Of a DNA stretch of 46,876 nt, positions 25,194-34,637 are shown piece after piece; position 1 is the stretch's first letter; the number at the start of each line of letters is the position of its first letter. The stretch is from NCBI GenBank assembly GCA_023954815.1, contig JAGSHB010000024.1:1-46876 (forward strand), written 5' to 3'. The translations under genes were made by a program, and so were the position numbers. The notes below the pieces were generated by a model. The model was not told the origin of the DNA, searched no databases, and saw only the letters and a list, made by a program, of their open reading frames with translations. Source of the DNA: Myxococcales bacterium (GTDB lineage Bacteria > Myxococcota_A > UBA9042).

Positions 25194-28007
25194 ATGCGCA
25201 CAATGATGGCACGGATCAAACCCACCTCTATCCTTCTGGCTTCACTGCTGGTGATGTTCGCCGTTGGCTGCGGAGGCGACGAGACGCCTGTAAAGTCAAC
25301 GGCTGAGACAGACACCCAGACGACCGATCCGGATAGCGGGGAGTTGACTGACGATACTGGCGGAACCGCTGATGTGGGCGGCGAGGAAGATGCAGGCGGC
25401 GGGGAAGATGCCGGTACAGAGACCGACTCTGGCACCGCTGACGCAGGCGCTACTGACGCGGGCGGCGATGCCGGCAGCGAAGGTGATACCTCGACGACTG
25501 ACGCGGGTGACTTGGCCTGTCCAGGCGGTGACTACTGTTCGTGCAATAGCAACGACGACTGCGACAAAGGCTTCTGCATCGACAGCCCAGACGGCAAGGT
25601 CTGCGCTGAGTCCTGCGTCGACACCTGCAAGAAAGACAAGTTCGTCTGCAAGCTCGTGCCCGGCCCTGGCGGCGACAACGTCACCGTCTGCGTCCCCGAG
25701 GGCGGCAACCTCTGCGATCCCTGCGACAAGAACGGTCAGTGCACCAGCTTGTCTGATGCCGCAGCCGCTTGCGTGGATCTCGGCGAGACCGGCGCTTTCT
25801 GCGGCTCGAGCTGCAAGACCGACGCAAACTGCGCCAATGGCTACGAGTGCAAGGACGTCAAGGACGTGACCGGCAAGGACGTCAAGCAGTGCGTTGTGAA
25901 GGGCGGCGGGTCCTGCAAGTGCTCGAAGGAAGCCATCTCGAAAGAGCTGTCGACCAAGTGCTTCGTGACCAGCGGCAAAGCCAAGTGCGAGGGTGTGCGG
26001 ACGTGCCTGCCCGACGGCAAACAGGGCGCGCCTGCCGGTGGTGGCCTGACGGCCTGCTTGGCCCCGACCCCGCTCGAGGAAAAGTGCAACGGCAAGGATG
26101 ACGACTGCGACGGTGACACCGACGAAGCGACCTGCGATGACAGCAACGACTGCACCGAGGACGTCTGCGACAAGGCCAATGGCTGTAAGTCGACCAACAA
26201 GTCGGGCATCGCCTGCAACGCCGACGACAGCGTCTGCACCAAAGACGACACCTGCAAGGACGGTAAATGCGAAGCGGGCGAAAAGCAGACCTGCGACGAC
26301 AAGAACCCCTGCACAAAGGACGTTTGCGACCCGAAAGACGGCTGCAAGTACACCAACGACGATGGTCAGCCTTGCGACGCGGACAACACCGAGTGCACCG
26401 TCAATGACAAGTGCAAAGAGGGCAAATGCGAAGCGGGCGAGGCGAAGGCTTGCAAGAGCACCGACCAGTGCGTGACCGGCAAATGCAACATCACGGACGG
26501 CAAGTGCACCTACAAGTTCCAGGAAGGCCAGGCTTGCAATGATGGCAACCCCTGCACGACAGGCGAGAAGTGCACCAAGGGCGACTGCTCCGGCGACGCA
26601 ACCAAGTGCGACGACAGCAACTCCTGCACGGCGGACTCCTGCGACAAGAAGACCGGCTGCACGCACACGGCAATCACCTCGCCCTGCGACGACAACGACG
26701 CCTGCACGGACAAGGACGTCTGCAAGGACAAGAAGTGCGCTGGCGTGAAGGTCAACGGTGCTGTGAAGTGCAAGGACGACAACGAGTGCACCGAGGACAA
26801 GTGCGACTCGGTCAAGGGCTGCATCAACTCCCTGCTGACCAGCACGAAGGACAAGCCCTACAAGTGTGACGACGGCAACCCCTGCACCACGCCTGACGCC
26901 TGCAACAACGGCAGCTGCAAGGGCGGGTTGAACATCTGTACCTGCATCAAGAACTCGGACTGCAATGACCAGGACGACGGCAACAAGTGCAACGGCACGC
27001 TGTTCTGCGATACGACGGCGCCGCCCTACAAATGCAAGGTGGACCCGAAGACCATCGTCAAGTGCAACACCTCGACCGACACATTCTGCGCGCAGACCGT
27101 GTGCGAGCCGGCGACAGGCAAGTGCTTGGTGAAGAAGAAGACGGACGGTACGGCCTGCGATGCTGACCAGAGTGTCTGCACCAACAACGATCAGTGCACC
27201 GGTGGCGTCTGCACCCCTGGCAAGAACGTCAACTGCAACGACAAGAACGTCTGCACGACGGACTCGTGTGACCCCAAGGCGGGCTGCAAGTTCATCGCCA
27301 ACACCAACTCATGCGACGCCGATGGTGATGCCTGCACGGTGGATGACATCTGCAAAGAGAAGAGCTGCAGCGCTGGCACCAAGAAGAAGTGCGACGACGG
27401 CGAGGCCTGCACGGAGAACGGCTGCGACAAGACGTCGGGCAAGTGCACGAGCAAGGACCTCACCAAGACGTGCGACGACGGCAGCGCCTGCACAGAGGGT
27501 GACAAATGCGGCAAGAACACCGCTGGTAAGTGGACTTGCATCCCCGGTAAGGGACCGGACTGCAACGACAACAACCCCTGCACGAAAGATACCTGCGAAG
27601 TCTCTGGCGGCTGCAAGAACACGGTCGACTCCAACATCACGGTGCCTTGCTACTCGGCAGACCCCAAGACGAAAGACAAGGGCATCTGCAAGGCCGGCGG
27701 TCAGAAGTGCGACTCGCAGGGCAAGCTCGGCAAGTGCATCGGTGAAGTGACACCGGCCGCGAAGGAGATCTGCGGTGACAACAAGGACAACACTTGCAGT
27801 GGCGTCAAAGATGACGGTTGCGCGCCGACTGGCTACCAGGCTCGATTCGGCAACGGCGTTGTCAATGGTTCGGTGACCCTGGGCGGCAAGAAGTACGACG
27901 CGCGGCTCTTCGTCGGAGGCAGCAACGCTGTCGGCACGAGCAAGGGCACCAAGCACACGGCCGACTTCGGCTTCTACGCTTGGGTGAAGGCGCTGCTCGG
28001 CAAGTAA
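25194..28007 (+). CDS. Cys-rich repeat lipoprotein B (937 aa), paralogue of A
   Basis: ATG 25194 has GGAG six bases upstream and is preferred over ATG 25182. The signal ends in FAVGC (Cys26), followed by a long acidic Asp/Thr/Gly/Ala linker (27 to about 112). The head region, the MopE-type unit (CNGKDDDCDGDTDE), the CDDxNxCTxDxCD repeats and the tail (GCAPTGY..., SNAVGTSKG, ADFGFYAWVKALLGK) align with lipoprotein A throughout. It has one CNGTLFC module (Cys599) where A has two, which accounts for most of the 296-residue length difference. Codon choice is visibly more biased to C/G-ending codons than in A, which may reflect higher expression. A strong terminator follows. Likely a surface rod protein; function unknown. 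Confidence 0.9.
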   Translation: MRTMMARIKPTSILLASLLVMFAVGCGGDETPVKSTAETDTQTTDPDSGELTDDTGGTADVGGEEDAGGGEDAGTETDSGTADAGATDAGGDAGSEGDTSTTDAGDLACPGGDYCSCNSNDDCDKGFCIDSPDGKVCAESCVDTCKKDKFVCKLVPGPGGDNVTVCVPEGGNLCDPCDKNGQCTSLSDAAAACVDLGETGAFCGSSCKTDANCANGYECKDVKDVTGKDVKQCVVKGGGSCKCSKEAISKELSTKCFVTSGKAKCEGVRTCLPDGKQGAPAGGGLTACLAPTPLEEKCNGKDDDCDGDTDEATCDDSNDCTEDVCDKANGCKSTNKSGIACNADDSVCTKDDTCKDGKCEAGEKQTCDDKNPCTKDVCDPKDGCKYTNDDGQPCDADNTECTVNDKCKEGKCEAGEAKACKSTDQCVTGKCNITDGKCTYKFQEGQACNDGNPCTTGEKCTKGDCSGDATKCDDSNSCTADSCDKKTGCTHTAITSPCDDNDACTDKDVCKDKKCAGVKVNGAVKCKDDNECTEDKCDSVKGCINSLLTSTKDKPYKCDDGNPCTTPDACNNGSCKGGLNICTCIKNSDCNDQDDGNKCNGTLFCDTTAPPYKCKVDPKTIVKCNTSTDTFCAQTVCEPATGKCLVKKKTDGTACDADQSVCTNNDQCTGGVCTPGKNVNCNDKNVCTTDSCDPKAGCKFIANTNSCDADGDACTVDDICKEKSCSAGTKKKCDDGEACTENGCDKTSGKCTSKDLTKTCDDGSACTEGDKCGKNTAGKWTCIPGKGPDCNDNNPCTKDTCEVSGGCKNTVDSNITVPCYSADPKTKDKGICKAGGQKCDSQGKLGKCIGEVTPAAKEICGDNKDNTCSGVKDDGCAPTGYQARFGNGVVNGSVTLGGKKYDARLFVGGSNAVGTSKGTKHTADFGFYAWVKALLGK

Positions 28008-28023
28008 GCCTTTCGATAGACCA

Positions 28024-28067
28024 GGCGAGGCCCACACAGCGCTGCTGTGTGGGCCTCGCCTCGTTTT
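28024..28067 (+). terminator. Strong rho-independent terminator after lipoprotein B
   Basis: GGCGAGGCCCACACAGC (28024-28040) pairs perfectly over 17 bp with 28044-28060 around a GCT loop, followed by TCGTTTT. It starts 17 bp after the stop codon of lipoprotein B. Confidence 0.92.
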
Positions 28068-28394
28068 GGACGCTAGCGCACTACAATTGTCTGGCTTGCG
28101 CCAAGATGCCTGGCGTTCAGGAAGCGTCTAGTTTGGAATCAGCAAGGTGCGGCTCGCAGAGGCTGTGCAGCGCGCAACGCGCTGCGGTCGTCATGACGCC
28201 TCAAGACGCGCGCCGATGGGCGCTGTGCCGCCGTGAGGGGCTGCGGCTGCGAAGAGATGATCAACGGTCGGTTGGTGAGGTACGGAAGGCCCTCGTGGCG
28301 CCGATACGCAGCTGATAGCATCGCTGATTACGTTTGAGCAGCGCGGGATTTATCCCGCTCGGGATGCGTCAGATGCGGACGCGCGCAAGCGGCA
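28068..28394. other. Intergenic region, no gene seen
   Basis: These 327 bp lie between the terminator and the end of the convergent pseudouridine synthase gene. An 8-bp perfect hairpin with a 3-base loop (GCAGCGCG CAA CGCGCTGC, 28167-28185) has no T-run and is of unknown meaning. Short frames on both strands have no coding character. Confidence 0.5.
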
Positions 28395-29201
28395 CTAGAT
28401 CGCGTCTACGACCCAGGCCCCCGGCATCAGATCTGTCAGTGCCCGCGGAATGGGTGCCTCAAGGGTCAGCGCCTCATTGGTCATCGGATGTGGGATGTGC
28501 ACCCGGTAGCTGTGTAACCCGATTTGATGACTGGGCATCTTGCGAATGTCTTTCTTGCGCACGTCCGGCATGTCGACCAGCGCAGCCAACGGGATTTCAG
28601 TGGTGCGATCGAGATACAGGCGCTCATTCACCACAGGATGACCGATCGCCGCGAGGTGAATGCGAATCTGATGGCAACGCCCCTGATTGAGGGTGATGAG
28701 CATCCGACTCATCCCGCGACCGCGCGCCAACAGACGCCAGTGGGTGACCGCACTGCGGCCACCATCTTCGACGACCTGTCGGCGAATCCGCCCACCCTCT
28801 TTCACTGTGCCAATGGGCAGTGTGATACGGCCACGTGCACCTGTCACATCGCCCTGCGCGACGGCAATAAACTCACGTTTGCAGAGGTTGCTGCGCCAAT
28901 TCCACCGCAGCGCCTTCGCTGCGCTCTCAGAGCGTGACAACAACACGAGGCCGGTCGCTTCCCTGTCGAGTTGATTGACGGGAAACACTTGGCCCATCCC
29001 CATCGCAGCCAGCGCCTTGATCACAGAGCGCTCCCGATGGGCACCTGACGGCAGCACCGGAAATCCAGCGTGCTTGTCCACAGCAACCAGATGTTGGTCG
29101 CAAAACACCACGCCGCAAATATCCGCCGGTGCCACATTGGGCTCGCGGTGACGCTTGCGGCCACGCGGCTTCGATGCGCCCGTCCGACGCTGGTTGCTCA
29201 T
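28395..29201 (-). CDS. RluA-family pseudouridine synthase
   Basis: This 268-aa protein would isomerise uridine to pseudouridine in rRNA or tRNA. It has the RluA family motifs: a VDKHAGFPVLPSG segment (41-53), VNQLDREATGLVLLSRS with the catalytic Asp79 (in place of the common HRLDxxTSG), and GRCHQIRIHLAAIGHPVV near the C-terminal third. There is no S4 domain; the N-terminus is instead a short basic stretch. AGGAG lies six bases before the ATG at 29201. The asparagine-glutamine variant of the motif makes the exact target (23S rRNA or tRNA) uncertain, so I give no symbol. It ends close to a convergent gene and lies 33 bp downstream of the MopE-repeat gene on the same strand. Confidence 0.88.
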   Translation of the reverse strand: MSNQRRTGASKPRGRKRHREPNVAPADICGVVFCDQHLVAVDKHAGFPVLPSGAHRERSVIKALAAMGMGQVFPVNQLDREATGLVLLSRSESAAKALRWNWRSNLCKREFIAVAQGDVTGARGRITLPIGTVKEGGRIRRQVVEDGGRSAVTHWRLLARGRGMSRMLITLNQGRCHQIRIHLAAIGHPVVNERLYLDRTTEIPLAALVDMPDVRKKDIRKMPSHQIGLHSYRVHIPHPMTNEALTLEAPIPRALTDLMPGAWVVDAI

Positions 29202-29234
29202 CGATTGCTCCTGCTCACCACCTAACCGCGCAGA

Positions 29235-32200
29235 CTATGGGCAGCCTTCATCTGTGGTGCCATCACAGTCGTTGTCCTTGGTATCACAACTTGTCTCGGT
29301 GGCAGTAGCACTCTGGTAGCCCGGTACGGCCTTGTAGTCGCAGGTCCACTTTCCGGCGCTGCAGCTCGCGGACACGTTGGCCTTCGTGCACACACCGGTG
29401 ACCTTGCAGTCCGATTTGCTGACGTCCATCAGACTCTCATCGGTACTACCGTCGCAGTCGTTGTCCTTGTTGTCGCAGGTGGCTTCGTTCGCTTCATACG
29501 TAGCCAACAAGTCGTAGCGGCACAGCGGGTTGCCCGCGATGCACTCTTTGGCGGCGGCGGCGCAGACACCCTTCGTATTGCACGTCACGCTAGACATGTC
29601 GGGGTTCACGTCTGTGGTGCCGTCACACGTATCGTCTTTGCCATTGCAGGTCTCTTTGTTCTTCTTCTTGCTCAGGGTGCTGCACGAAGCCTTCTTGCCA
29701 TCGCACACGACCTTGCCGGCCGCACAGATCCCGGTTCCGCAGGTCTCGCCGATCGTTCCGCTGCCGCCCATACCCGAGTACGTGAAGGTGTTCGCCGCTT
29801 TGCTCGCATCGTTACAATCGCCTGATTTCTTCGCGGTAAAGTTCAAAGCTGGCACGGGCTTGCACATGCAAACACCACTGGAGGTCACACCGAATCCGTC
29901 GCCGTCACCGTCTTGGTAGTAGAGCACGCAGTGCTTGGCGTTCTTGTCGTTGTTGTCGCCGTTGCAGTTTTCATCATCGTCGGTCAGGCACGTCTCTTGG
30001 GCACCAGGGTTGAATGACGAGCGGTCCTCACGGCAATCTCCGCCGCCGTTGGGGCACACCTTGGGTTTGCCCTTCACCGCCATTTTGTCGTCGCACCATT
30101 TGTCGTTGTCGTCATCGCACCCTTCATCCACCGCGCCGCTGCAGTTGTTGTCGAGATCGTCGCAGGTCTTTTCAGTCTTCGATTCGTAGGTGCTCTTGAT
30201 CGTGTAGTTGACGTCAGGACAGGTCGTCCACACACCCAATTTGCACTGGGCTGGCTTTCTCCTGACCCCCTTACAGACCCCCTTCTGGTTGTCGCAGAGA
30301 GGCGCTGTCTTCGCGAGATCTGTCGGATCCGCAGCGTCCGTCTTTGAGTCGCAATCATCGTCGACGTTGTTGCAGGTCTCGGGTGCCGCTGGGTTCTGAC
30401 TTGCCCCGGAGCTCTTTCCGTCGTTGCAGTCACCGCCGCCCTTCGGACAGGCATTCGGCTTGCCCACCACGACCATCTTGTCGTCGCAGTAGTCGTCGTT
30501 GTCGTCGTCGCAGCCCTCGTCCGTACCAAACTTACAGTTGTCGTTGATGTTGTTGCAGATCTCCACGGCGCTGGGCGAGATAGCCTTCACCTTGTCGTTG
30601 CAGTCGCCACCACCCTTTGGACAAGACTTCGGCGTACCAACCGTCGTGCGATTTTCATCGCAGTAGCCATCACCATCCTGGTCGCAATCCTCATCCGTGC
30701 CGCCAGAGCAATCATTATCCTCGCCATCACAGGTCTCGGTCGCGTCAGGGTTGATGGGCTTGCCGGTAGCTGATGTGTCGTTGCAATCACCGCCGCCCTT
30801 AGGGCACACGGTCGGCTTGCCGATGGTGACCCGCTTGAGGTCACAGAAGTCATCGCCATCTTGGTCGCACAACTCGTCTGTCTTGCTGTTGCAATCGTTG
30901 TCCACGTTGTCGCACAGCTCCGGCGCGGTCGGGAACGTCGTCTTGACCTTGTCGTTGCAGTCACCACCACCGTTGGGACAGACCGAGGGCTTGCCGACAA
31001 CAGTCATGTTCTCGTCGCAGTAGTCGTCCTTGTCGTCATCGCAGCCTTCGTCGACGCGGCCGTCACAGTTGTTGTCCTTGCCGTCACAAATCTCGGTCGA
31101 CGCCTTGCCAAGGGTTGAGCACGTCACGCCCGAGGTCCCTGCGCACTTCACCGTGCCGCCGACACACACGCCAAGACCACACTGAGCTTTGACCGCGAGC
31201 TTCCACGTCTTGCCAGTGGCTTTGCTGACCTGGGTGTAGATGAAGGTCTCATCCGTCTTGCTGTTGCAGTCGTCATCCTTGTCGTTGCACAGCTCTTTCG
31301 TCGACGGGTTGATGTTCGCGTTGGCGTCGTTGCAGTCCCCGCCGCCAAAGACGCAGGTCTTCGGCTTACCGGGGGTGCTCATCTTCGCGTCGCAGTGCTT
31401 ATCGCCGTCGTCGTCGCAACCTTCATCGACCTTGCCATCGCAATCGTTGTCCTTGTCATCGCAAATCTCGGTGGTGTTTTCCTTTTTCGAACCGTTGGGA
31501 TTGGTCGAACACGTGGCGGTTTTTGTGGAGCCCGGTGTGCATTCCACCACGCCCTTGCCGCAGGCTCCGACGCCATCGCAGGAGGCCGTCGTCGCCAAAC
31601 CGAGGTACTTGAAGCCCTCGTCCGTGACGCCGTCGCAGTCGTTGTCCTTCGTGTCACAGATCTCTGTGGCTTTCTTGAACGCGGTCGAGCAGGTCACGCC
31701 CGTCTTGTCGTTCATGCAGACCACATTGCCCTTGGCGCACTCGCCCTTGCCGCAAGACTGCGTGATGGTGCGGTTGTTTCCGAGGTCGTCGTAGTTGAAG
31801 TCCTCGTCCGTCTTCCCATCACAATCGTTGTCGTAGCCGTCGCAGCTTGTCTCTTTGTTACCCTGGTAGAGTTTGACCAGGCTGTAATCGCACACCCACT
31901 TTCCGGCCGTGCACGCGGAGGTGACATTCTTGTTGTTGCACTGACCCACAAGCTTGCAGGGCGAGTCCGTCACGGTCATGCCGTCATCGGTCTTGCCGTT
32001 GCAATCGTTGTCCTTGCTGTCACAGACCTCTTTCGTGATCTTACCAAGCGATGAACACGTCAGCCCAGTGCCGTTGCCTTTGCACACAACCGTGCCGCTG
32101 GCGCAGGCGCCCGTACCGCAACCCGCTGCGATCTTCTTGTCCTTGCCGAGATCGCTGAACAAGAAGTCATCGTCCGTCTTGCCGTCGCAGTCGTTGTCCT

Positions 32201-34385
32201 TGCCCTCGCATGTGCTCTCGACGAGCTTGAAGCACTTCTTCGTTCCGAGACCGGGGCAGTGGCAGAACGCATCGCCCGGCTGACACTCTTTGGTCGAATC
32301 GAACTCGATACTCGGCACCTTCGTGTAGTCACAGACCCACTTACCAGCCTTACAGACGGTCACGATCTTCTGCACGCTCGCGCCAGCGCAGACGCCCGTC
32401 TTGGCGCAGGTGGAGTCCGAGATGGTCGTCAGTGACTCGTCGGTGGTGCCGTTGCAGTTGTTGTCCTTGTTGTCGCAAATCTCGGTCTTGCTTTGGTTCT
32501 TGCTGCCGTCGACATCCGTGGAGCAAACCGCCTTGTCTTTGGTGATGCGACACTCGACTTTGCCCTTGCCACACGCCCCGATACCGTCGCAATCCGCCCC
32601 AACAACTAGGCTTTTAGCGCTGGACTCCTCTTTGTAGGTGTAGTCCTCGTCGGCTTTGCCATCGCAATCGTTGTCGAGGTAGTCGCAGACATCGGTAGTG
32701 GGTCGCTTGTCGCCTTCACAGCCCACGCAGGTCAGCGAGTCCTTGTCGAACGCCTTCTGCAGGCAATCGAGTTTGCCGGGCTCCTGAGATGCAGGCCAGT
32801 GCTTGCAGACCGAGACGCCGGGCTGCTTGCCGCACTCACCGTCCGGGTCGCCGCAGGTCTTGTCCTCAGCTTCCGGGTTGCCGTTGTCCGTGAACCCATC
32901 GCAGTCGTCATCCTTGCCGTTGCACGTCTCGACCGCGTCCGGCGCGATGGCCTTGTCGTCGTCATTGCAGTCAGCAGGAGCGGCCCAACCATCACCATCT
33001 TTGTCGGTCGCGCTGTCGCAAGCAGGATCGCTGCCCACACAGCCTTGAACCTTGCCGTCACCACACTTTTCAGCCGCGCCGGGGTAGCTCAACGGGTCGG
33101 TGTCGTCGCAATCCAAGGGCGCAGCTACCCCGTCGCCATCGGTGTCCTTTGGCGCGCACGGGTCCACTTTGCCGTCGCAGTTGGTGTCGCAGGTAGAGAG
33201 GACCGCGTCGGTCGCCTTGACGCCGCTCGGAATGGGGGACTTGGGTGTCCAGCCGCTATCCTTGTCCAGAATCAGCTTGGTGTAGGAGATGCAGCAGCGC
33301 TCCTTGACCGTATTTCCGGGGTGATACTCGCTGTGAAAGCGTGCAAATTTGAAGGCGCAGGCCGCGTCCTCCTTGTCGTTGGGCACACCGTCGCCGTCGA
33401 TGTCTTGGAGTGCGCACCCGTCGTTGACCTTGCCATTGCAGTCATCATCAACCTGGTTGTCACACGCTTCTTTGTCGGCCTTTTTATCCGCTGATGAGCA
33501 GACGAGCCCTTTACCGTCGGCGCTGCACACAGCCGTACCGCCAGCGCAGGCGCCCGCACCGCACGAGTCGCCCTTCGAGAGCGAGCCTGGATTGCCGTCG
33601 ATGCCAGTGTAGGGCAGGTCTTCATCCACCTTGCCATCGCAGTCATTGTCTTTGAGATCACAGACCTCGGGAGCCCCCGGGTAGACGGTCTTGTCCTTGT
33701 CTGCGCCTGGACCGCACTTGAGCTCCTGGCAGTCGGGGGCGCCATCTCCATCAGAATCGACACACTTGGTGTCTTCGCCGTCGCAGTCCTCGTCGATGCC
33801 ATTGCCACATTGGGTGCAAGAGTCTTCGAACGAAAAGGGGCTCGCGTCGGAGCCCTTGGCGGGATCATCGGAGCAGTCTGTGGCCTCGCCCTCGGCACAG
33901 CAGCCGTCTTTGGCGCAGTCTTTCACACCGTCGCCATCGGCATCGCAGTTGGCGTCGGCCTTGACGAGCATCACGCTGATCTTCTTCTTGGTGGTCGCCA
34001 CAACGACACCGGACCAGCTGGTGAGCACCTTGAGGTTGTCGTCGAGGCCACGAATCCGCAGCTGCAACTTCACGGGCGACGCGCCGCCCTGGTTCACATC
34101 GAGGTCGACCTTGAACTTCGTATTGACGAGGTCAACACCGGCAGGCAGCGGCCCCGCGTACTTCTTGGCTTCACCGTCGCCAGATGCAGCCGGAAGTTTC
34201 TCAACCACCGCGCCATCTGCGTCGAGCCCGAGCACACCGATGTCATAAAACGTGATCGGGCCCCCATCAGGAACCTCACTGCCGATCTCGAGACGAATGG
34301 CGTCGTAGACGACCACTTCATTTCCGCATGCAGTGACGAGCAGGGCGATCAGGGTCAGTACGACCACAGCGAAACGCGTTGGCAT
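29235..34385 (-). CDS. MopE-repeat giant lipoprotein (1716 aa)
   Basis: The start is ATG 34385 with GGAGG eight bases upstream; the frame is open to 34544 but only this start yields a signal, ending in LLVTAC (Cys20). A beta-rich head (about 21-150) is followed by more than twenty Asp/Cys repeats of the type EICDNKDNDCDGKTDE, alternating with GGGDCND..INPxAxE units and CGxGxCxxGxVxC units, up to a terminal CDTKDNDCDGTTDEGCP. The repeats match the putative metal-binding motif found in MopE of Methylococcus and in many myxobacterial secreted proteins, so Ca2+ or copper binding and a surface location are reasonable inferences. Unlike lipoproteins A and B there is no GCAPTG tail. The repeats resemble the C-terminal third of the partial giant protein at 1-6231. 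Confidence 0.9.
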   Translation of the reverse strand: MPTRFAVVVLTLIALLVTACGNEVVVYDAIRLEIGSEVPDGGPITFYDIGVLGLDADGAVVEKLPAASGDGEAKKYAGPLPAGVDLVNTKFKVDLDVNQGGASPVKLQLRIRGLDDNLKVLTSWSGVVVATTKKKISVMLVKADANCDADGDGVKDCAKDGCCAEGEATDCSDDPAKGSDASPFSFEDSCTQCGNGIDEDCDGEDTKCVDSDGDGAPDCQELKCGPGADKDKTVYPGAPEVCDLKDNDCDGKVDEDLPYTGIDGNPGSLSKGDSCGAGACAGGTAVCSADGKGLVCSSADKKADKEACDNQVDDDCNGKVNDGCALQDIDGDGVPNDKEDAACAFKFARFHSEYHPGNTVKERCCISYTKLILDKDSGWTPKSPIPSGVKATDAVLSTCDTNCDGKVDPCAPKDTDGDGVAAPLDCDDTDPLSYPGAAEKCGDGKVQGCVGSDPACDSATDKDGDGWAAPADCNDDDKAIAPDAVETCNGKDDDCDGFTDNGNPEAEDKTCGDPDGECGKQPGVSVCKHWPASQEPGKLDCLQKAFDKDSLTCVGCEGDKRPTTDVCDYLDNDCDGKADEDYTYKEESSAKSLVVGADCDGIGACGKGKVECRITKDKAVCSTDVDGSKNQSKTEICDNKDNNCNGTTDESLTTISDSTCAKTGVCAGASVQKIVTVCKAGKWVCDYTKVPSIEFDSTKECQPGDAFCHCPGLGTKKCFKLVESTCEGKDNDCDGKTDDDFLFSDLGKDKKIAAGCGTGACASGTVVCKGNGTGLTCSSLGKITKEVCDSKDNDCNGKTDDGMTVTDSPCKLVGQCNNKNVTSACTAGKWVCDYSLVKLYQGNKETSCDGYDNDCDGKTDEDFNYDDLGNNRTITQSCGKGECAKGNVVCMNDKTGVTCSTAFKKATEICDTKDNDCDGVTDEGFKYLGLATTASCDGVGACGKGVVECTPGSTKTATCSTNPNGSKKENTTEICDDKDNDCDGKVDEGCDDDGDKHCDAKMSTPGKPKTCVFGGGDCNDANANINPSTKELCNDKDDDCNSKTDETFIYTQVSKATGKTWKLAVKAQCGLGVCVGGTVKCAGTSGVTCSTLGKASTEICDGKDNNCDGRVDEGCDDDKDDYCDENMTVVGKPSVCPNGGGDCNDKVKTTFPTAPELCDNVDNDCNSKTDELCDQDGDDFCDLKRVTIGKPTVCPKGGGDCNDTSATGKPINPDATETCDGEDNDCSGGTDEDCDQDGDGYCDENRTTVGTPKSCPKGGGDCNDKVKAISPSAVEICNNINDNCKFGTDEGCDDDNDDYCDDKMVVVGKPNACPKGGGDCNDGKSSGASQNPAAPETCNNVDDDCDSKTDAADPTDLAKTAPLCDNQKGVCKGVRRKPAQCKLGVWTTCPDVNYTIKSTYESKTEKTCDDLDNNCSGAVDEGCDDDNDKWCDDKMAVKGKPKVCPNGGGDCREDRSSFNPGAQETCLTDDDENCNGDNNDKNAKHCVLYYQDGDGDGFGVTSSGVCMCKPVPALNFTAKKSGDCNDASKAANTFTYSGMGGSGTIGETCGTGICAAGKVVCDGKKASCSTLSKKKNKETCNGKDDTCDGTTDVNPDMSSVTCNTKGVCAAAAKECIAGNPLCRYDLLATYEANEATCDNKDNDCDGSTDESLMDVSKSDCKVTGVCTKANVSASCSAGKWTCDYKAVPGYQSATATETSCDTKDNDCDGTTDEGCP

Positions 34386-34586
34386 CCGTAGTTCCTCCGG
34401 TGTGGCCAAACGCACGACTGACGGGCGTCTGCTTCCACAGTCGCTGGAGTATACCTGCGCCGCACGCTGGCGGAAACTTACCCGCAAAAGTGAGAGACCG
34501 CTGCGTCGGACAAACGGCCGGATCGCGACCGTCACATACCCCAACTACTTGCATATTCAGCGCTTATGAAGGAGACGGCGGCGACG

Positions 34587-34615
34587 AAAAATATGAGGTC
34601 CGCTCACCCTAGCGG
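34587..34615 (-). terminator. Possible weak terminator after the TPR/HEAT gene
   Basis: On the minus strand CCGCT and AGCGG can pair around AGGGTG, with a run of five T eight or nine bases further on. The stem is short and the T-run is not adjacent. The surrounding 252-bp gap (34386-34637) holds no gene and must contain the promoter of the MopE-repeat gene. Confidence 0.25.
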
Positions 34616-34637
34616 GGCATGCGTCACGCTGACGCTG

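Noticed and set aside
25296-26666. 456-codon minus-strand frame opposite lipoprotein B
   Set aside because: Same effect: the antisense of CTxDxCD repeats gives an Ala/Val/Gly-rich product with no motif. The plus-strand gene is clearly real.
31395-32054. 219-codon plus-strand frame opposite the MopE-repeat lipoprotein
   Set aside because: An Ala/Val-rich antisense product of Asp/Cys repeats with no ribosome-binding site.
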